DNA of 64,000 nucleotides from Lichenostomus cassidix (GCA_008360975.2 CM039181.1:2960380-3024379); one strand, 5' to 3'. Shown: positions 48,251 to 62,751, numbered from the stretch's first letter. The notes: generated by a model not told the origin, from the sequence alone. Numbers and translations: made by a program.

Positions 48251-51200
48251 GCATGAGGTGAAATTCTTGACCAAACCACACGTGCTGAGTTACCCCATGG
48301 GCTGCTCTCCTCGGGGACAAAGCAAAACTCTGCCCAATTCCCTGCTACCCATCACTGCAATAAACCCCTGCTCCCTTTTTTTGGGGTATTGAGGGGTTTT
48401 TCACTCTACCAAGCTGGTTTCAGAGCCCTGAGCAGATCCAGGAGTGCAAGCAGCCACCTGACAGCCCAGCTGTCTCCAGAATGAGGACAGAGACATCCAA
48501 ACACACCGAGGCAAATTGATCCCATCGATCTCTCCGCGAGCTGAGAAGCACAGAGTCCTCAGAGACCTTTATTATTTCACTCTGCAGTGAAAGGGCCTGG
48601 CAGTAAACTAGAGAGAGCCAGCTTTATAAGCTGGGAGGGAAATGATTGTAGAACATTATAGAACTGTGGCAGTTCAGGGATCTTCCAGCTGGTTTAAATG
48701 ATTTGGCTTCCTTACAAACATATTGAAAAGGGGGGGGAAAAGGGAAAACTTCTGAAGGTCAGCCATGAGTGCTGTAGGTACCCCGTGAAGAAGAGTTAGC
48801 AATTTATTCTGAGGCATTTAAAGTGGAGATGGGAAGGGGGAGGAAGGAGGAATGCAGAGGGGGAAAAGGAGGTTAGTGCAAAAAAACCCATTTGGAAATA
48901 TGGATTAGGGTAATTACACAAATGAGCAAAATAGAGAGAGGGAGCAGAGAGCAGCACTGAGCTCCACTGACCACAGCAAGCAAATGCTCAGATATAAATC
49001 CATATTTCCCCAGGAAAGTGCTGAACTGACCCCACTCTGCCCCAGCTCCAAAGGTAATTCTTGCTGCTGAGTGAAATACCAGCAATTCCCCAAAATTCCC
49101 AAGGAGAACAGGTGATTCTTCACCTCCTTCTTTTGGTTTTCCTGTTTTATTACACAACCTTAGCTATTTCATGTGCCATGCTGATAGTTTCACTGGGAAG
49201 CAGTAAACATTTCTGAAATGCCTGGAGAGGAAAGAAGTGCTTGTTTCAATTGAAACTTTTTGGTTCTCTCAAACCAGACCTGCAAATACCTTTGCCAGCC
49301 CCACACTGCACTTCTGTGAGCTTCACAAGAAAAATACATGGAGCTGCACTGATCAGCCTGCAGCAAGCCAGGCTGGTGGGAATGAGAAAGAACATCTTAA
49401 TAGCTTCCTTTTTCTATTCCACCCCTGGGAAAAGTGTGCCTGGTACTGAATCTAGCTCTTTTTCTACATTTCTTATCTAGACAATGTCCAAAATAGGAAC
49501 AAAACATGCTGTTCACTGAGAAGTGCTTTCACTTCCTTTTCCTTTTGCATTTTGGGGGCTTTTTTTTGCACATGGTTAGGGCTAATAAAACCCAGTTTCA
49601 TTTGAACAAAGCCTTCTAGGATGTCCAGGTGTTGGGGTTTGAATTTTTTTTTTCATTGGGATGAGTCTACTAAATTAATTTTCACCCTGCTGGGAGCCAA
49701 CAGGAGCTCTCTCTTGATCCCTGGGCACAGAGTGAGGCTGATGGCCAATTTTGGGGTTAGCCCTGATGCAAAATGTGACCAGGATCCCTCCAGAACATCT
49801 GCACAATAGGGACTTTATTACACCAAATCCCACCCCTTGCCTCAGCCAACCATCTCCCAGCTACACACAACCTTGCTTTAAAAATCAAACATGCCAGACA
49901 CCTCATTTATTTCAATTTCTCTTTCTCTCTTGCTGCTCTGTCTTCCCGACTCTGCGAGGCCAGATCTGATAAAAATAATATCAGCATCCAGCAAGTAATG
50001 GCAAAGGAAGTCAAAACCCTCCAGACCCCATTCCACTCTCACTTCTGTCAGCAGCTGGCTCTTGCTGACTTCCCAGCAGGAACCATAACTCCTTTCCCCT
50101 TCTTTATGATTATTTTTCAGAACAACTCGTGGCAGAGAGCCAGTGACTGATGAAGAATGAGACAATCCCACCGGGTGCTATCCATCAGCACCCTGCCAGC
50201 ATTGCTGGTGCTGCCCAGCCCAGCAGGCAGGATTTACAGTCACAGCCCTGCTCAGGAGCATCACCCCCAGCCAGGAGGGGATGCTCCTTCTCCTGCCCTC
50301 TCTGCTCTGCCTCGGACAGAGCTCGGTGGGAATCTGACAGATCAATCTGCTCTCACAAATCTAAGCACCCTGAGCTGTTGGAATATTCAGAAGGTATTCA
50401 GAAAAAAATAAATTTTGTCTAGGGAAATGAGCACCCCATGCACCCTTTTTGGTCAGCAGTGAATCTGAGGCATCTTCTGGGGTTCTTGCTCTCCTCTCAG
50501 CAGCAGAGAGCTCTTCTCTGGATGAACTGAGTTCTCTCAAACCCCACACTGTCCAGATGCAGCTCAGGCTCTGACAAAAATAATTAGACCAACTACAGGA
50601 GAAAAACACCTTTTGGGGTCTGGCATTTCTTGTGCACAAGAGTGCAGGACACTTTCACCTCCTTGGCAAAGCTGCCTTTGAGTTCACAGCAACTGCTGCC
50701 TGCTTTGATGGAAAAAGATGTTGCTGAGCCTCAAAAAGCACAGGGCTAGCTTTCCCTGTGCTGCTCCGTGGGTCAGTCAAAGAGACAGATTCATAAAAGG
50801 AAAAGCTTCTGTCATCTCACAATGCCAGCACACAGACAGGCTGCCTTTTGACAGGGGAAAAAAAAAAAATAAGATGACTACAAATAAGGTTGATATGGTA
50901 ACACATGCTTAAAATCAATAATGAGAAGGCCAGAGGAGAGCTTATCCAGAATGCCAAGTGCCAGCCAGTCTTAGAGCACTTTGGCAGAGCAGCTCTGGAA
51001 AAACAAGGTGGAGATTCTTGCTTTATGCAGCTTTTCTGTGGCAGTGCAAGCAGACCTCAGCCATCTGCTCCAGCCAGAGCCCAGGGACCAAACTGTTCCC
51101 AAAATGCTGAGCTTGGGAGGCTCTTTGGCACCACACACCTCTGCTCTGAGGTGTGGTCACACCATGGTCATGCTTCCCTTTAGAAGGATTTTGCCTCCAG

Positions 51201-53386
51201 AAAAATTAAACAATTCACAGCTGTGCCTAGCATGAAAAAAATGGCAACATGACCACCACTAGAAATTAAACGGGAAGGCACAGGACACAAAATTCCTTTG
51301 TGCTCAGGATTCCTTTGACAAAAGGCTCAAAATTCCTTTGACACAGGACACAAATTCCTCGTGCTCCCAAAGGAGCTAGGTGTGTGTGTTTGGTACATTG
51401 CACCTTCTCCAGCAAGTAAACATTTTGTGACAAACAGTTTTTCATCCCAAATGGCTTCCCTGCATTAACAGAAGCACCACTTCTCCAGCCTCCCAGATGT
51501 CCTCAAGCTGCTTCATGGACACTTCTAAAAGCAAGCGTGTGGAAAATGCAGAGCTGCTCCCAAAATGAAGCAAACCATTTCAGAGGAGCCACAGACAAAA
51601 CTGCTAACATTGTCACTGCAATTAGGAATTCCAGTTTCCATAAGTGGTTTCCCTAAGTGGATTTTGTAAGCGAGTCAACCACGCCAAAAAAATCCCCAAA
51701 CACTGCAAATAAACACCTTTCCTACATTGAGATCAGCACTGAGAAGGGGATGAACTCTTCACCAGCTCTGTCCTGCTGCCCATTTACATCTCAGCACTGT
51801 GGGAACAGCCTGGAGCAGAGATCTGCTTCAGAGCATTAATGATGGAGATGGAGAAGGAGGATTGCTGCACACAGACTGACCTGGGACATTTTACACAGGA
51901 CACCCTCAGCATCTTCACCCCACTGGGGGCTGAAAGCAGCCCAGGTGGTGTGGTTTCCATCCCTTTAAATGCTTTAAAAAATTCTGTGTTCCATCTTTTA
52001 AGACAACAGCTGACACATTTCAAAGTTTTCTTTTAAATTTCTATCATGAGAATAGAGAGTGGTAAGGCTGTGTAAGGAAATACTGTTTTGGAAATAAACT
52101 GCTGCAATATGAGCATTGTTCCTGAGACTTCAATAGGGATGACTCCCACCTTCAGGAAGAAAGACACCTGACTCCATTTACTAAAAAAAAATAAATAAAT
52201 ATGCTTTTATGAGTCTAAAGTTTCAGTTTACATGACTAAAGTTTCAGATTACATGACTTCAAAAAAGCAGGGTTTTTTTACTCCACCAAGTCTGGGTTTT
52301 TTACCTGTCTATTTCTAAACCTAAAAACCTGTTAGGTTAATTTTTTGCCTAGAACTCCAAGGCATACGCTTTTCTCCAGGAGACTGAACCACTGCCAAAC
52401 CCACACTGCTATTCAAGGATCTTAACAGGCTTTGCAAAAACATTAATTAAAGCTCACACAGCAAGAAGAAGGGAGTGAAGCAGGATCTTCTCTTTCAGAG
52501 CAAGGAAAACTTCACCACCAAAAAAAAAAAAAACGACAAAAAGATTTGAAAATATAGCAACCATCTCAGAGAAGGTGTGCAGCAGAGAACAGCAGAAGCA
52601 ATGCTGGGAGGGCAGAGAGGTGCAGGAAGAAGAGTAAAAACCAGGATTTTATCTCTTGGCAGTGCTTTAATTTCTTACTGTCTTCTGGGAAGGTAGCACC
52701 TAATCCATAAATAAACATCCATTTGTTTAACGAATTCATGGACAAAAGAAAAGTAGAACTGAAGGGGCAATTTAAATTCTACTGAATTTTACACGCTCAT
52801 TACTTTGCAAAGTAACGGTTGGGAAAGCCATTGATACATCCTGACCAACATGGCAGGGCTAGGAAGGAAAATAAAGGGGGTTTGTTCACCTCAGACGTCA
52901 TTTGCTGCTTTTTTAATTGTGACTGCCCTTAAAAACACTCTCAGTACTCCTGCAGACAGAAAGGACAACCTGAAAGCTGTGAGTTCAGCAGAGTGAAGAT
53001 GCTCAGAAATGTTTAGTCTTCACATCAGGTGGAGAATCTGTACCACAGAGTCTATTTTTGCTATGGAAAAGAATGTTTTCGCATCAAATTTGTTTCCAAA
53101 ACAAAGGAATTCACCTCCCAAAGCCTGCCAGGGAGAGGGGAGGACAACATTCCTTCCTCAGCTCTCAGGAAATTACTTGCCTGGCTGCTAGGAGGTGTTA
53201 AGAAGACTGAGTCTCCTCCTGATGCCAATACTGAAAGGTGTCAAATGCCTTCATCTCACACTGCTGTCAGGGAGGGAGCTCAGCACCACCCAGCCAAGCT
53301 CAGGCAGAAAGTTTATTTTGTCTCCTCTGATCCAGAAACACTTCAGACCACTAATATATGCAGCTCCAAGTTATTTCCTCTCTAGG

Positions 53387-53403
53387 TTTTTTTTTTTTTT
53401 TTT
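53387..53403 (+). repeat. T homopolymer (17 T)
   Basis: An uninterrupted run of 17 T is present in intronic DNA. On the minus strand it could be the A tail of a retroposed sequence, but no recognisable body lies beside it. Confidence 0.85.
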
Positions 53404-54994
53404 CTTTAGCTAAAAAGGAGTTGGTGGCATTGCTGAGTGTTGGGTGCTTCACTCTTGCCCAGTAAAAAGCCATTTTTCTAAGGGGCTTTGTGGATACCTA
53501 GATGAAGCAGGAGGCTTTCTGCTCCTTCATTCACCTCAAATATACCTGGTGGTATTTTTTTTTATCCCTCCCATTTGCAGTCGCTGATGGTTTTTTGTTC
53601 TGTGCTTTCTCAAAATGGTTGCAAGTCAGGTTGAAAAGCTTCAGTTTCTGAAACCGCTGAGATTCTCGTGGCACTTGACCAAAGGACATCAATAAAAATG
53701 AAAACAAGCACTCCAAACACACACACTCCTCTCTGGCAAAAGCAAAGGCCGCTTCTCTGGAGAGTCTCAGCCATTGCCACTACACAAAACCTGCAAGAAA
53801 TACATTATACAGTCACAAGAAATGGCAATTCTCTGTGTCCCCTCCCCAGGAGCACTCATGAAATAAAGAGTTGCTGCAGGATTCTCAGACTTTAACCCCA
53901 GTTTTGTACCTCACTTGACAGTGTTTCCAGCTCTGTGTGTCCACAAATCAACAAGCAGGCACGAAGAGGAAGGAGGATAAAAGAGATGCACAAACATGAG
54001 GATTAAGTGGGCAAAAATTGGCTATCGAGACCTTTAGGCAAGGAAAAGCTTCCCAGGCAAGCTTGTCAGACAAATAGCCTTCCAAGGGGAGCCTTGGAGA
54101 CAATCCAGCTGGACACATGAGCACTGAGCTGGTCTGAGAAAGGAATTACATGGCTGGCTGTGCATTGGTACAGAACAACGTGCATTCTGTGTCTGAAAAG
54201 CCAGAGAGTCCCTCACCACCTGATGGCCATTTGACAGAAGTGACCATTGGCAGATTATCTCCTGGATTGTGTTGGTTTCCTTAGGTTTGGGGCTTTTTTT
54301 TCTTTTACTGGATCAATTTTTTTTTTTTAATCAGTAATTTTTTTCTTTTACCGAATTCTTTTACTTTACTCCCTTCTTGCCAAAGCCACAGCAACTCCCA
54401 TCAGAGAAGCAGTCCAAGAGAATAAGCACTAACAGATTGGAGAAGGCCTTTGAAATCAGTGATCTAAAACTCACCAAGCCTAGTTTTAGAAGGTGAAAAG
54501 ACTCTCAGAGGCAGGCTTAGCAAGCTGGTGAGATCTGCACTGCTAGCCATCCCATCCCCTTATCATGAGGATACTGGAGATGTGGAAATCTCCAGCATGG
54601 AAAAATGTAGAGAAAAACACATTTTCCACATCTCCACGTGGAAGATGAGGGAAAAACGCTGGATGTGTGCTGAGCACAAAGAGAACTGCAGCAATCAACA
54701 GCAGCTGTTCTGCTGCAATGCCCCAGTAATCATCAGGATTGTGTCCCACTTCCTGGGGGACAGAGGGGGATTAGCCCATCGTGATCACCACACTAAGCTC
54801 TGCTCCAAAAACCATTAAACCTAAGGACCTAAACGTTCAGAATAATTTCCTGCTTAAGTATTTCAGCGTTTGGGGTGCCCAAGAGGAGACAATTCCTAGC
54901 TGGCAGAGAGTATTACCCTGCGAGTGATTGCAGTGGGAATCCCACATCTCAAAATCAGGCCCTGGAGCACCATCTGGATTTGCTCAAGAGCCCT

Positions 54995-55483
54995 GGAAAA
55001 GGCTTTGCTAAATCCTTTGGCAGTGTCTTCCCACAGCATTTCCCTGGAGAATCGCTCCCACAGTTTGGACAGGTGTGCTGTTTGTGGGGTAAAAATCTGG
55101 CTGATGGGCAGCCCTGTTTATTGCCTTTATATAAATACCTTTATTACCTTTATCAGTGATCTGGACAAGGGTGTTGAGTGCTCCCTCTGCCAATTTACAG
55201 ACAACACCAAGCTAGGAGGGAGAGCTGAGCTGGTAACTAGTGATAAGGCAACAGGAGATGCCCTCAAGTTGTGCCAGGAAGGGTTTAGGTTGAATATTAG
55301 GACAAATTGCTTCTCTGAAAGTGTGGTCAGGCATTGGAACTGCCCAGGAAACTGGTAGAATGACCAACCCTGGAAGTGTTTAAAAGACACATGGCTGTGG
55401 CACTTGGAATTATGGTTTAGTGGTGCTAAATTAATTGGACTCCATGATCTTGAGGGTCCTTTTCAACCTTAATGATTCTATGG
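54995..55483 (+). mobile_element. CR1 LINE fragment with internal deletion and intact 3' end
   Basis: Left part, 54995-55225, matches the reverse transcriptase region: the ggctttgctaaatcctttgg stretch, then acctttatcagtgatctgga, then a block reading QFTDNTKLGG, a decayed form of the family's FADDTKLGG motif. The right part jumps to the 3' region (ttaggttgaatattagg, then gtggtcaggcattggaactg) and ends in the CR1 terminus ccttaatgattctatg at 55468-55483. Compared with the family, several hundred bases between the motif and the tail are missing. The frame is broken and the copy is dead. Confidence 0.9.
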
Positions 55484-57214
55484 AAACTAAAGTTTTCTTC
55501 AAACACAACTTGGGGGATGACTACACCATACTGAATTCCCAGAACTCCTGCCTTCCCTGAAGCCTCCTTGATATCTTGACAGAATTTCCAGGGAGCCAAA
55601 ACCACACTGAATCACCACACTAACTCACCACATTAAATCAACATCAATAATCCCAAACTGGTGTCCTCCCATGGCAGGGAGATCTCTTTTGTCAAAACCT
55701 CTGCCTTGAGCTTGATGTGGAAACAGCTTCCCTTTTTCAAGCTCTCACACAATTTTTTTCCCCCTTAACACTTTTTAAAGTAAGATATTGGATGTAAGAT
55801 CTGCCACCTATTAAAATATAATCTCTGGAAGTGTTTTCTGCCTTATCTTAAGAATCTCCCTGAACTTTATCAAACCTTGAGTCATCATTCTTTCCACACA
55901 AGTGTGCACTTCATTACTCAGTAATGGAACAATAATTGCTCTTCAGTTATGCAAGATGCACCTCTAATTTGTAAGGGCTTTCTGGAGAGCTAATGACAGA
56001 TGCTTGAAGAAATCAAAGATGAGGATTTGAGAAGCTGTTCTGTAAAAGAGAATGGTGAGCACAGAGCAGTCTGACAGCTGGGTCACAGTCTCAGCTGCTG
56101 CAAAGGCACAGTGCAGATGTTCTGTCCTGTGCATTCTCAAACCTGGAGCCAAATTAATCATATTACTTTGCCCTTTAATCTGAGTGAATCTCACAAATGA
56201 AGCATCATCCACATAGGTCAACACCTGACCTGCTTTCCTGACAGCTTCCCACACACTCTGAGGCTGCCAGCAATTCAGCAGGAGGCATTTTCCCCCTCTG
56301 AAATCATGCTTCCTGATCATAAACCATATTGGGTGCGAAATAAAGGTATCAATCTATAGATCTCCTGGTTTCTAAAAGTAAATTCAGTATAAAACCTGCC
56401 AGGAGCTACACTGTGAGGGACAATCCTCTGTTAAGAGGGACGACAATTCCAAATATTTCTCCAACTTTACCACTGCAAGGGCTCAGTGCAGCATTTCAAA
56501 GACCACATATTCCCTCCCAGCCCTTCCAGACAAAATGTCAACCCCAGACTCTGAGCACTCCCGTTTGCTGATGCGTGGCAGAGCTCCTCAGAGCAGGAGC
56601 AGCACACCCTCCAAATGTCAGCTGGGTGTGCAGATGCAAGATCAAGTGCACCTCCTCATATGACTAATTTCCCAATTAGGATCGAAACGCTGTTGTGCTA
56701 AAAACACAACAAGTGCACGGGAAGAGCTTGTTCTTGCTCCGTGGGGATTTATTATCAAAGACACGCTGATTTGACTCTAATCTGCTTGGTTCTACTCAGC
56801 AAAGCACTGACTTTTACAATGTGTCAATCTGGCGCTGCAAAACGTGGTTGTATTTTACTGCTTTGAAGCGGTTTAGTGTGACATCCAAAGGAAAAAATTT
56901 AAAAATAAAAAAAATTAAAAACAAACAAACAAACAAAGATTGGCAAATGCTTAGAAAGCTTGCTTCACCCACTCTGCTCTCCCTGCCAGTGCAGATATAT
57001 TATTAGCAGGACCCAACTATCTAATCTGAGCCTTGTTCCAATCCAAATACATAAACTGCATCACAACAGCAGCTGCTGGGTGGATGTACCCAGCCTTTAG
57101 TCTGTCTGGAAGAACCATAAAACAACCATCACAGACTGCAAAACTTTCGGCAAGGAGAGCCCTGATTAATCTACTGGAAAAAGCCATGATGAGCTGCAGT
57201 GCTTGGCAGCTGAA

Positions 57215-57455
57215 ATTAGACAGATCAGACTAGAAATAAGGACATTTTTAACAGCATACTGCTGCAACCATCCTCCTAAGGATTATTTCAAATACTCCAG
57301 CACATCAAGTCTTTAAACCAGGGCTGCTGGCAGAGGTGTGACACAGCTCAGCTCCATGCAGGGATCCTTCCCCCAAGCTCTGTCTTGCACCATGCTCTGG
57401 TTCAGATTAGATGATCATCAATGGTCTCTCTCGACCTCAAAAAGCTCCAATGACA
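57215..57455 (+). mobile_element. Probable CR1 LINE 3' fragment
   Basis: The segment agatcagactagaaataagg (57221) resembles the CR1 TTAGACTAGATATTAGGAA block, and agattagatgatcatcaatg followed by gtctctctcgacctc (57406-57440) resembles the terminal GACTAGATGATC...GGTCCCTTCCAACCTC block. The middle is diverged, so the boundaries are approximate. Confidence 0.65.
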
Positions 57456-58273
57456 CTCAAGGAATGGTAAAAATTACTTGAAGGAGTCGCAGCTCTGCAC
57501 AGCCCAGAGAGGTGACAAAGTGTGTGGCAGCTCTGCACCAACAGCCTGTGCCATTTCCATGCCATCCCGACTGGCTGAGGGCCACACAAGAGCTGGGCTG
57601 GACAACAATCAAATTTAGTCCCTTGCTCTTGGGGTGGCAGCAGCTGAAAGAAGTGTAAAAAAGGTACCATGGACCTTGAAGAAGCACTTCCCCCTCTCTC
57701 CTCCCCAAAATATCAGCTGCCTGAAGTGTCAAGGACTTTGAAAAGAAAGAAAAACTGGTCTAATTCACATTTCCCAGCAGAGGGTTGCTGCATTGTGGTC
57801 TTTATAAAAATGGCTCTGGAAGAATGGTAAAAAATTCTGTCTTCCCCAAATAACTGAGGAAATCTAAAATAGTTAATGCTGGAAACATTCTCAAAAGATT
57901 AGCCGTGGCTCAACTGACTTTAAGGATGATAATTTTTAATTTAATTTAAAGTTGAATATCCTTGTGCAATAATGGCAGAGATGAAGGACTATTAGGGAAT
58001 AATCTTGTTTACGGATCAGTGAACTCAGAAAATTGCCAAGGCACTGTGAAACATATTCCTTATTCACACCTCATAATTAACTGAGTGTTCTGCTGCAATA
58101 TTAAAGTCATCCTCGTTATGAGAAAGCTGCTCATTTGGGCTGCTGTGCCACTGAGGGGTTCTCATTCACTTCTGGCATTTCCAAGGAAAAACCACCTTCC
58201 ATCCATAAAAACAGATTCCAAAGTCTAAGAGGAAGCCTTTGGTCCATGACAGAAGCATGGCTTTTGCAGAGAG

Positions 58274-58302
58274 AAAAAAAAAAAATTAAAAAAAAAAAAA
58301 AA
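58274..58302. repeat. A-rich tract, (A)12 TT (A)15
   Basis: Two A runs are separated by TT, the same pattern as at 25322-25350. No adjoining retroposon is recognised. Confidence 0.85.
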
Positions 58303-59229
58303 TCCCTTTTCTCCTTCCCTAATGCCACCTGGGAGCCTTTCTCTTTTAAAGGCAATTGAAAGAAGAAAATACAGTTCTCTTAATTAATTCACATTGAAAG
58401 GAGCTTTTGATGGAGTCAAGAGGCCAAATCAGATCAAAGTAAATAATGCAACAAACAGTGACATGAAAGCCCTGGGACAGCAGATATCATGGATATTCCC
58501 TGTCTAGATCTTCATACTCAAAACCAGCAAATGCTGAAGCTTTCAGCTTCCAGGAAAGCAGAGGATTTTTTTTTTTTTAAAAAGCAATTGTCAGTTTACT
58601 GGGAGGAAGACTTTTGCTGAGGTAGATCTGCTTAAGATTGGGGAAATCCTGGATTAAGTCTCTGCTTTATGCTGGATTTTATGTTTGTGAATTTGGGCAA
58701 ATGCTCAAACTTTCTGCCCTTTGGTTTGGAGAGGTGACACCTCTCCCTGACTGACAGAGCACAGACATGAGAGGATTCTCCCCTCTACTCAGCCACAAGG
58801 TTTCTTTGAGATATTCCTGATCCCCAAAGGGCAGTTAAGAAGGATATATTTCAAACCCACATCTGGGTAACTGAGACCCAGCTAGGGACTTCAGTGGTGT
58901 CATCTCTGGCCCCAAAATCAGCCAAGCCCATCTTAGCTGAGGTCAGCATCTTGCTCCAGCCTTTCCCATGTAACGAGGAACAGGCAGATGCAGCTAAAGC
59001 CAGCAGTCAGGATAGAAAATACAGTAATAAAATATACTCTGATTTTTCCATTCACATTTTTACTATGCATGTTACCTGAACAGACTCCAGTCAAAACAAA
59101 AGAATAAACAATAAAGAAAAATTAAAAAGCGATGCCATAAATCAGCACTGAAAACAAAAAAAAAATGCAGCTTGTGGAAAACAGAAATAATAATATGATG
59201 AGTAAAAAATCCAAGTCTCAGCATCTGGA

Positions 59230-59840
59230 GCAATGTCATTCTGAGAGCTTTCCCTCTCTCTGCCCATTTCCCAAAGGATCTCACAGAGATCGAAGAGGTC
59301 CAGGAAAGGGTAATGAGGCTCATCAGACACATGGAATGATGTTTGCGTGAGGAGAGAGTCAGGAAAACACAGCTCTCCACCCTGGAAAGGGAGCACACAT
59401 CAAGATATTGTAAAAATTATGGAGAGCCTGGGGAAGGGAACCAGCAAAATCACTTTCTACTTCTTATCACACCAAGTCAAAGGGTTCCCAGTGAAACGCT
59501 CAGGTTTCATGCAAACAAAAAGATTCCTTCACATGGTGTGTAATGAAAATCACAGAGCTCACTGCCACGAGAGGCAGAGGACAAAGGGTTCTGAAAGGGA
59601 AATTAGGCAACTCCACAGAGGGCAGGTCCATGGAGAGCCAAAAACTCAGAGCTCTAGGTCCAGCAGGCATCCCAGGGCTCTAAATCAATGCCTGGCACAC
59701 GTTCAGCAGGCACAGGAAGGAGAGATAACCCTGAGCTGGCTCTGTTCCCATTCTGCTCTTCTCTCTAGTGGTGACCACAGTGAGAACACAGAGCCAGATG
59801 GATTGCTGGGTGGATATGGTGTTCCCACAGTGTTCTTCTG
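59230..59840 (+). mobile_element. Ancient CR1 LINE 3' fragment
   Basis: The plus strand follows the sauropsid CR1 tail: aagaggtccaggaaagggta (lead-in), a region matching the ATCATG..TGGAGA..GTGAA block near 59410-59440, ttccttcacatggtgtgtaa (59526), agagctcactgccacgagag (59554) and cagggcaggtccatgg-like sequence near 59625. The segment agccagatggattgctggg (59792) resembles the GGGCTAGATGGACC end. It contains a 178-codon open frame (59347-59883) that is not the family's protein frame and is best read as chance. Confidence 0.72.
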
Positions 59841-62734
59841 TTGTGTTAAATACACTGAGAGGAGTTCAATAGAGAAATCCTGACCAAGTAAAAGGAATTT
59901 TTTCTCTTTTTTTTTTTTTTTCCCTTTAAGAAATACCAGGCAAAAATTTCTCTGTTTACATTAATGCACAGCACTAAACCAAATGCATGAAAAAATGCCT
60001 TCTGGGTGGAAAGCTATCCATCACCTCCAAAAACTTGTGTGGGCAATGAATGAAGGAATTTCCTTTTCCATGCTGAGCAACTGGAATTATCTCCTGAATC
60101 CCATTCAGGACCATAAACAGGGTCAGGACAGTTAGTCCTCAGTGATGCAGCCAAAATCAGCAAAGGAATGCTGATCAGAACAGATTGACTGGCTTTCTAA
60201 AATGAAAATTCCCAATGCTTCTACCAAAACCATTTGTATTCTCAACAATTCATCTGCTGAAATGAATGTGTGGCATAATCAACAGTGAAGAGAACAGGGG
60301 AGAAGAGGGAGGACAACAACAAATGAGTTTACTACCAGAAAACAAAAGAAACATCTCTGCTTCAACCATTTCCAGATCACTCCCAGGTGCAGTGGTACAA
60401 GCTGCTGCCATGAGATTAGGCAGAGATTATGGTAAATGCAATTAAATCAGCTAATGCCAAAACACACCAAGAGGCCAACATTTTGCAGCAGCTTGGTCTC
60501 TAAAATTCCTCACATGGTCCTGTAGGAACTGAATGTTTAAGGATGGTGTCTGAGTGAATAAAGCTGTTTTATGGGAAGGATGTAAAGGTAATGTTCCATC
60601 TCCCTTCCACCTCAGATTGATAATTCCTCTTTCCCTGAATTTTATTTTGAACAATCAGTGGAAAACTTTCTTCTCGAGCCTTTCCTGCTAATTTGCCTCT
60701 TCTGAGCACCCAGAGGGTTTGTTGGCATCTTTCACAGATTGAATGGAACTGCACTTTATTCCATATTTTTTATACTCGTACAACCAAAGTGTGACCACAT
60801 TTAGCTCAAAAGTACTGACTTTATGTTTAATATTCCCTTACTCCAGAGCTGATTTGCAAAACCAAGGGATTTCACAGGTCACAAAAGGAGAGATTTGAGC
60901 AGCTTTCATCCCCCAGCCTGAACAGAGGGTTTGCAGCAACCACACTGCTTTAAAAGCTTTAAACAGAGGGACAACTCCATTATCCACATGGCAAAAAAAC
61001 CAACACTTTCTTAAGGCAACCCAACTTAACTTTTAGAAAGGAGGTTAAAAAATAATCAAAGCGACAACCACAACCCATTTCAGTGGAAGATTATGATCTA
61101 AAGCACTCCACCACCAGCTGTGGCAGGCAGTGAGGATTCCCAGGGCAAAGCAGGGTGTCACCAGATGCTGCAGGACCTGCCAGACCTGGCAAGCAAACAT
61201 TCCAACAGCCCAAGCACAAACCTTGCCTTTCACAGCTTACTCTGGCCAGGATGTGAATTTTAGCAGGGATGTTTGGGGATGTGGAATGCGTTTACAAGAG
61301 TCCCTTCTGCACTGCAGTTTCCTGGATATTCACATGGTGGAAATTGCTGAAAAGAATAGAAACACCAAAAAAAAAAATCTGCATTTCAAAGATTTGATCA
61401 GGAGGGCAACGTGTGTTCCAGCATTTCCAAGCCAAGTGGAAGATTAAGGTTTCTAATGCACTCGTTGGAAAAGAATATTGGGATAACTGCATTAGAAACG
61501 TGAAAGAGGATTTAATACTCTACTTTAGATTAAGTTGAAGATTAAGTTTCTAGTCAGGGAAAGAATCTATTCATCTTGGAAAGCATACAGGGAGGATGGG
61601 AGAAGCATTACACACCCTAGCAGGTTTTTTGATTTTTTTTTTTTAGTCTTTTTAAACCAAATATTAAATCCCACCAGCCACTTCATATTTAAAAAAAAAA
61701 AAAAAATCAAAGTAACACTTCTCACACGACTGAAACCTTAAGCCACACTTGATGAGATTGGTGGTTTTGAGCAAATGATTGCTTGGATCAGCCTGTGAAC
61801 ACTTAAAGGCAAGGAACTGAGTCCCAGAGTCTGCTGGGGATGTATTATTCCTTAATCCATGCTGTGATTAGCAGCTTCACAGAGGAGACAGAGAGCAGCT
61901 CGGAGAGCATCAGCCATTAATGAGGTTGGTAGTTACAGCTCAGTCCTTCACTCCTGAGAACAGCCTGAAAGTTTCCACTAGATGTCAAAAGAAGTGCCTG
62001 GAAGTCAAAGTGTGGGAGAGAAATTGTTCAATTAGATTTGCTATCCAGGGAAATACCTGCAGGAATCTGGGCACCATCCATCTTCAGCTGGTGTTGGGTT
62101 AGTTTTTAGGGGTTTTTTTTTAATTTCCTGGGTGACAAACACTGTTCTGTGCCAAACTAACCCAGATTTCCTGCAAGGGAAACGACCTGGCAAGCCATGA
62201 GGGTTTGTTCTTGTTTCTCAGCCGCTGTTAATTCTCTGACACTGGTTTACAGAGCTCTCAGAAAAAAAGCCAATGAACAAGCAAGCTGCTGCTTCAAACC
62301 CTGCTTTAATGAGATGTGAATGGAAAGGCAGGGCTGGGAGTGAAGGGAAGGAACAGAAGCTCCTGTGAGTCACTCTGGGACACACAGGCTGCACCTCCAA
62401 ATTGGGGATTTCCAATTAGCAGCCCAGGGAACAGAAGAGGCTGATGGACAGCAAAGTGACTGGGTTTAAATGCAACTGCCCTTAATGAGAGAATAAAGCT
62501 TTCTTCCTTTGCACATGAATGAATAAGCCATCAGCATCTTGCAGAAGATGGGGGGGGGAAAAGAAAACCAAAACCACCAAAACCAGGCATTAACTTTTCC
62601 TCCTGATGCTGTTTGGCGCAGCATGGTTTTTGCCCCAGGCAGAGCTTCCACTTAGGAAATTGCAAAAATGGATTTTCATGATCTAAATGGAAGTGTAAAG
62701 GATCTTTTAAAGACTCAAAAATCTTCCCTTCCCC

Positions 62735-62751
62735 AAAAAAAAAAAAAAAAA
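62735..62751. repeat. A homopolymer (17 A)
   Basis: A run of 17 A is followed by an ACCC-rich A tract. It is simple sequence only. Confidence 0.85.
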
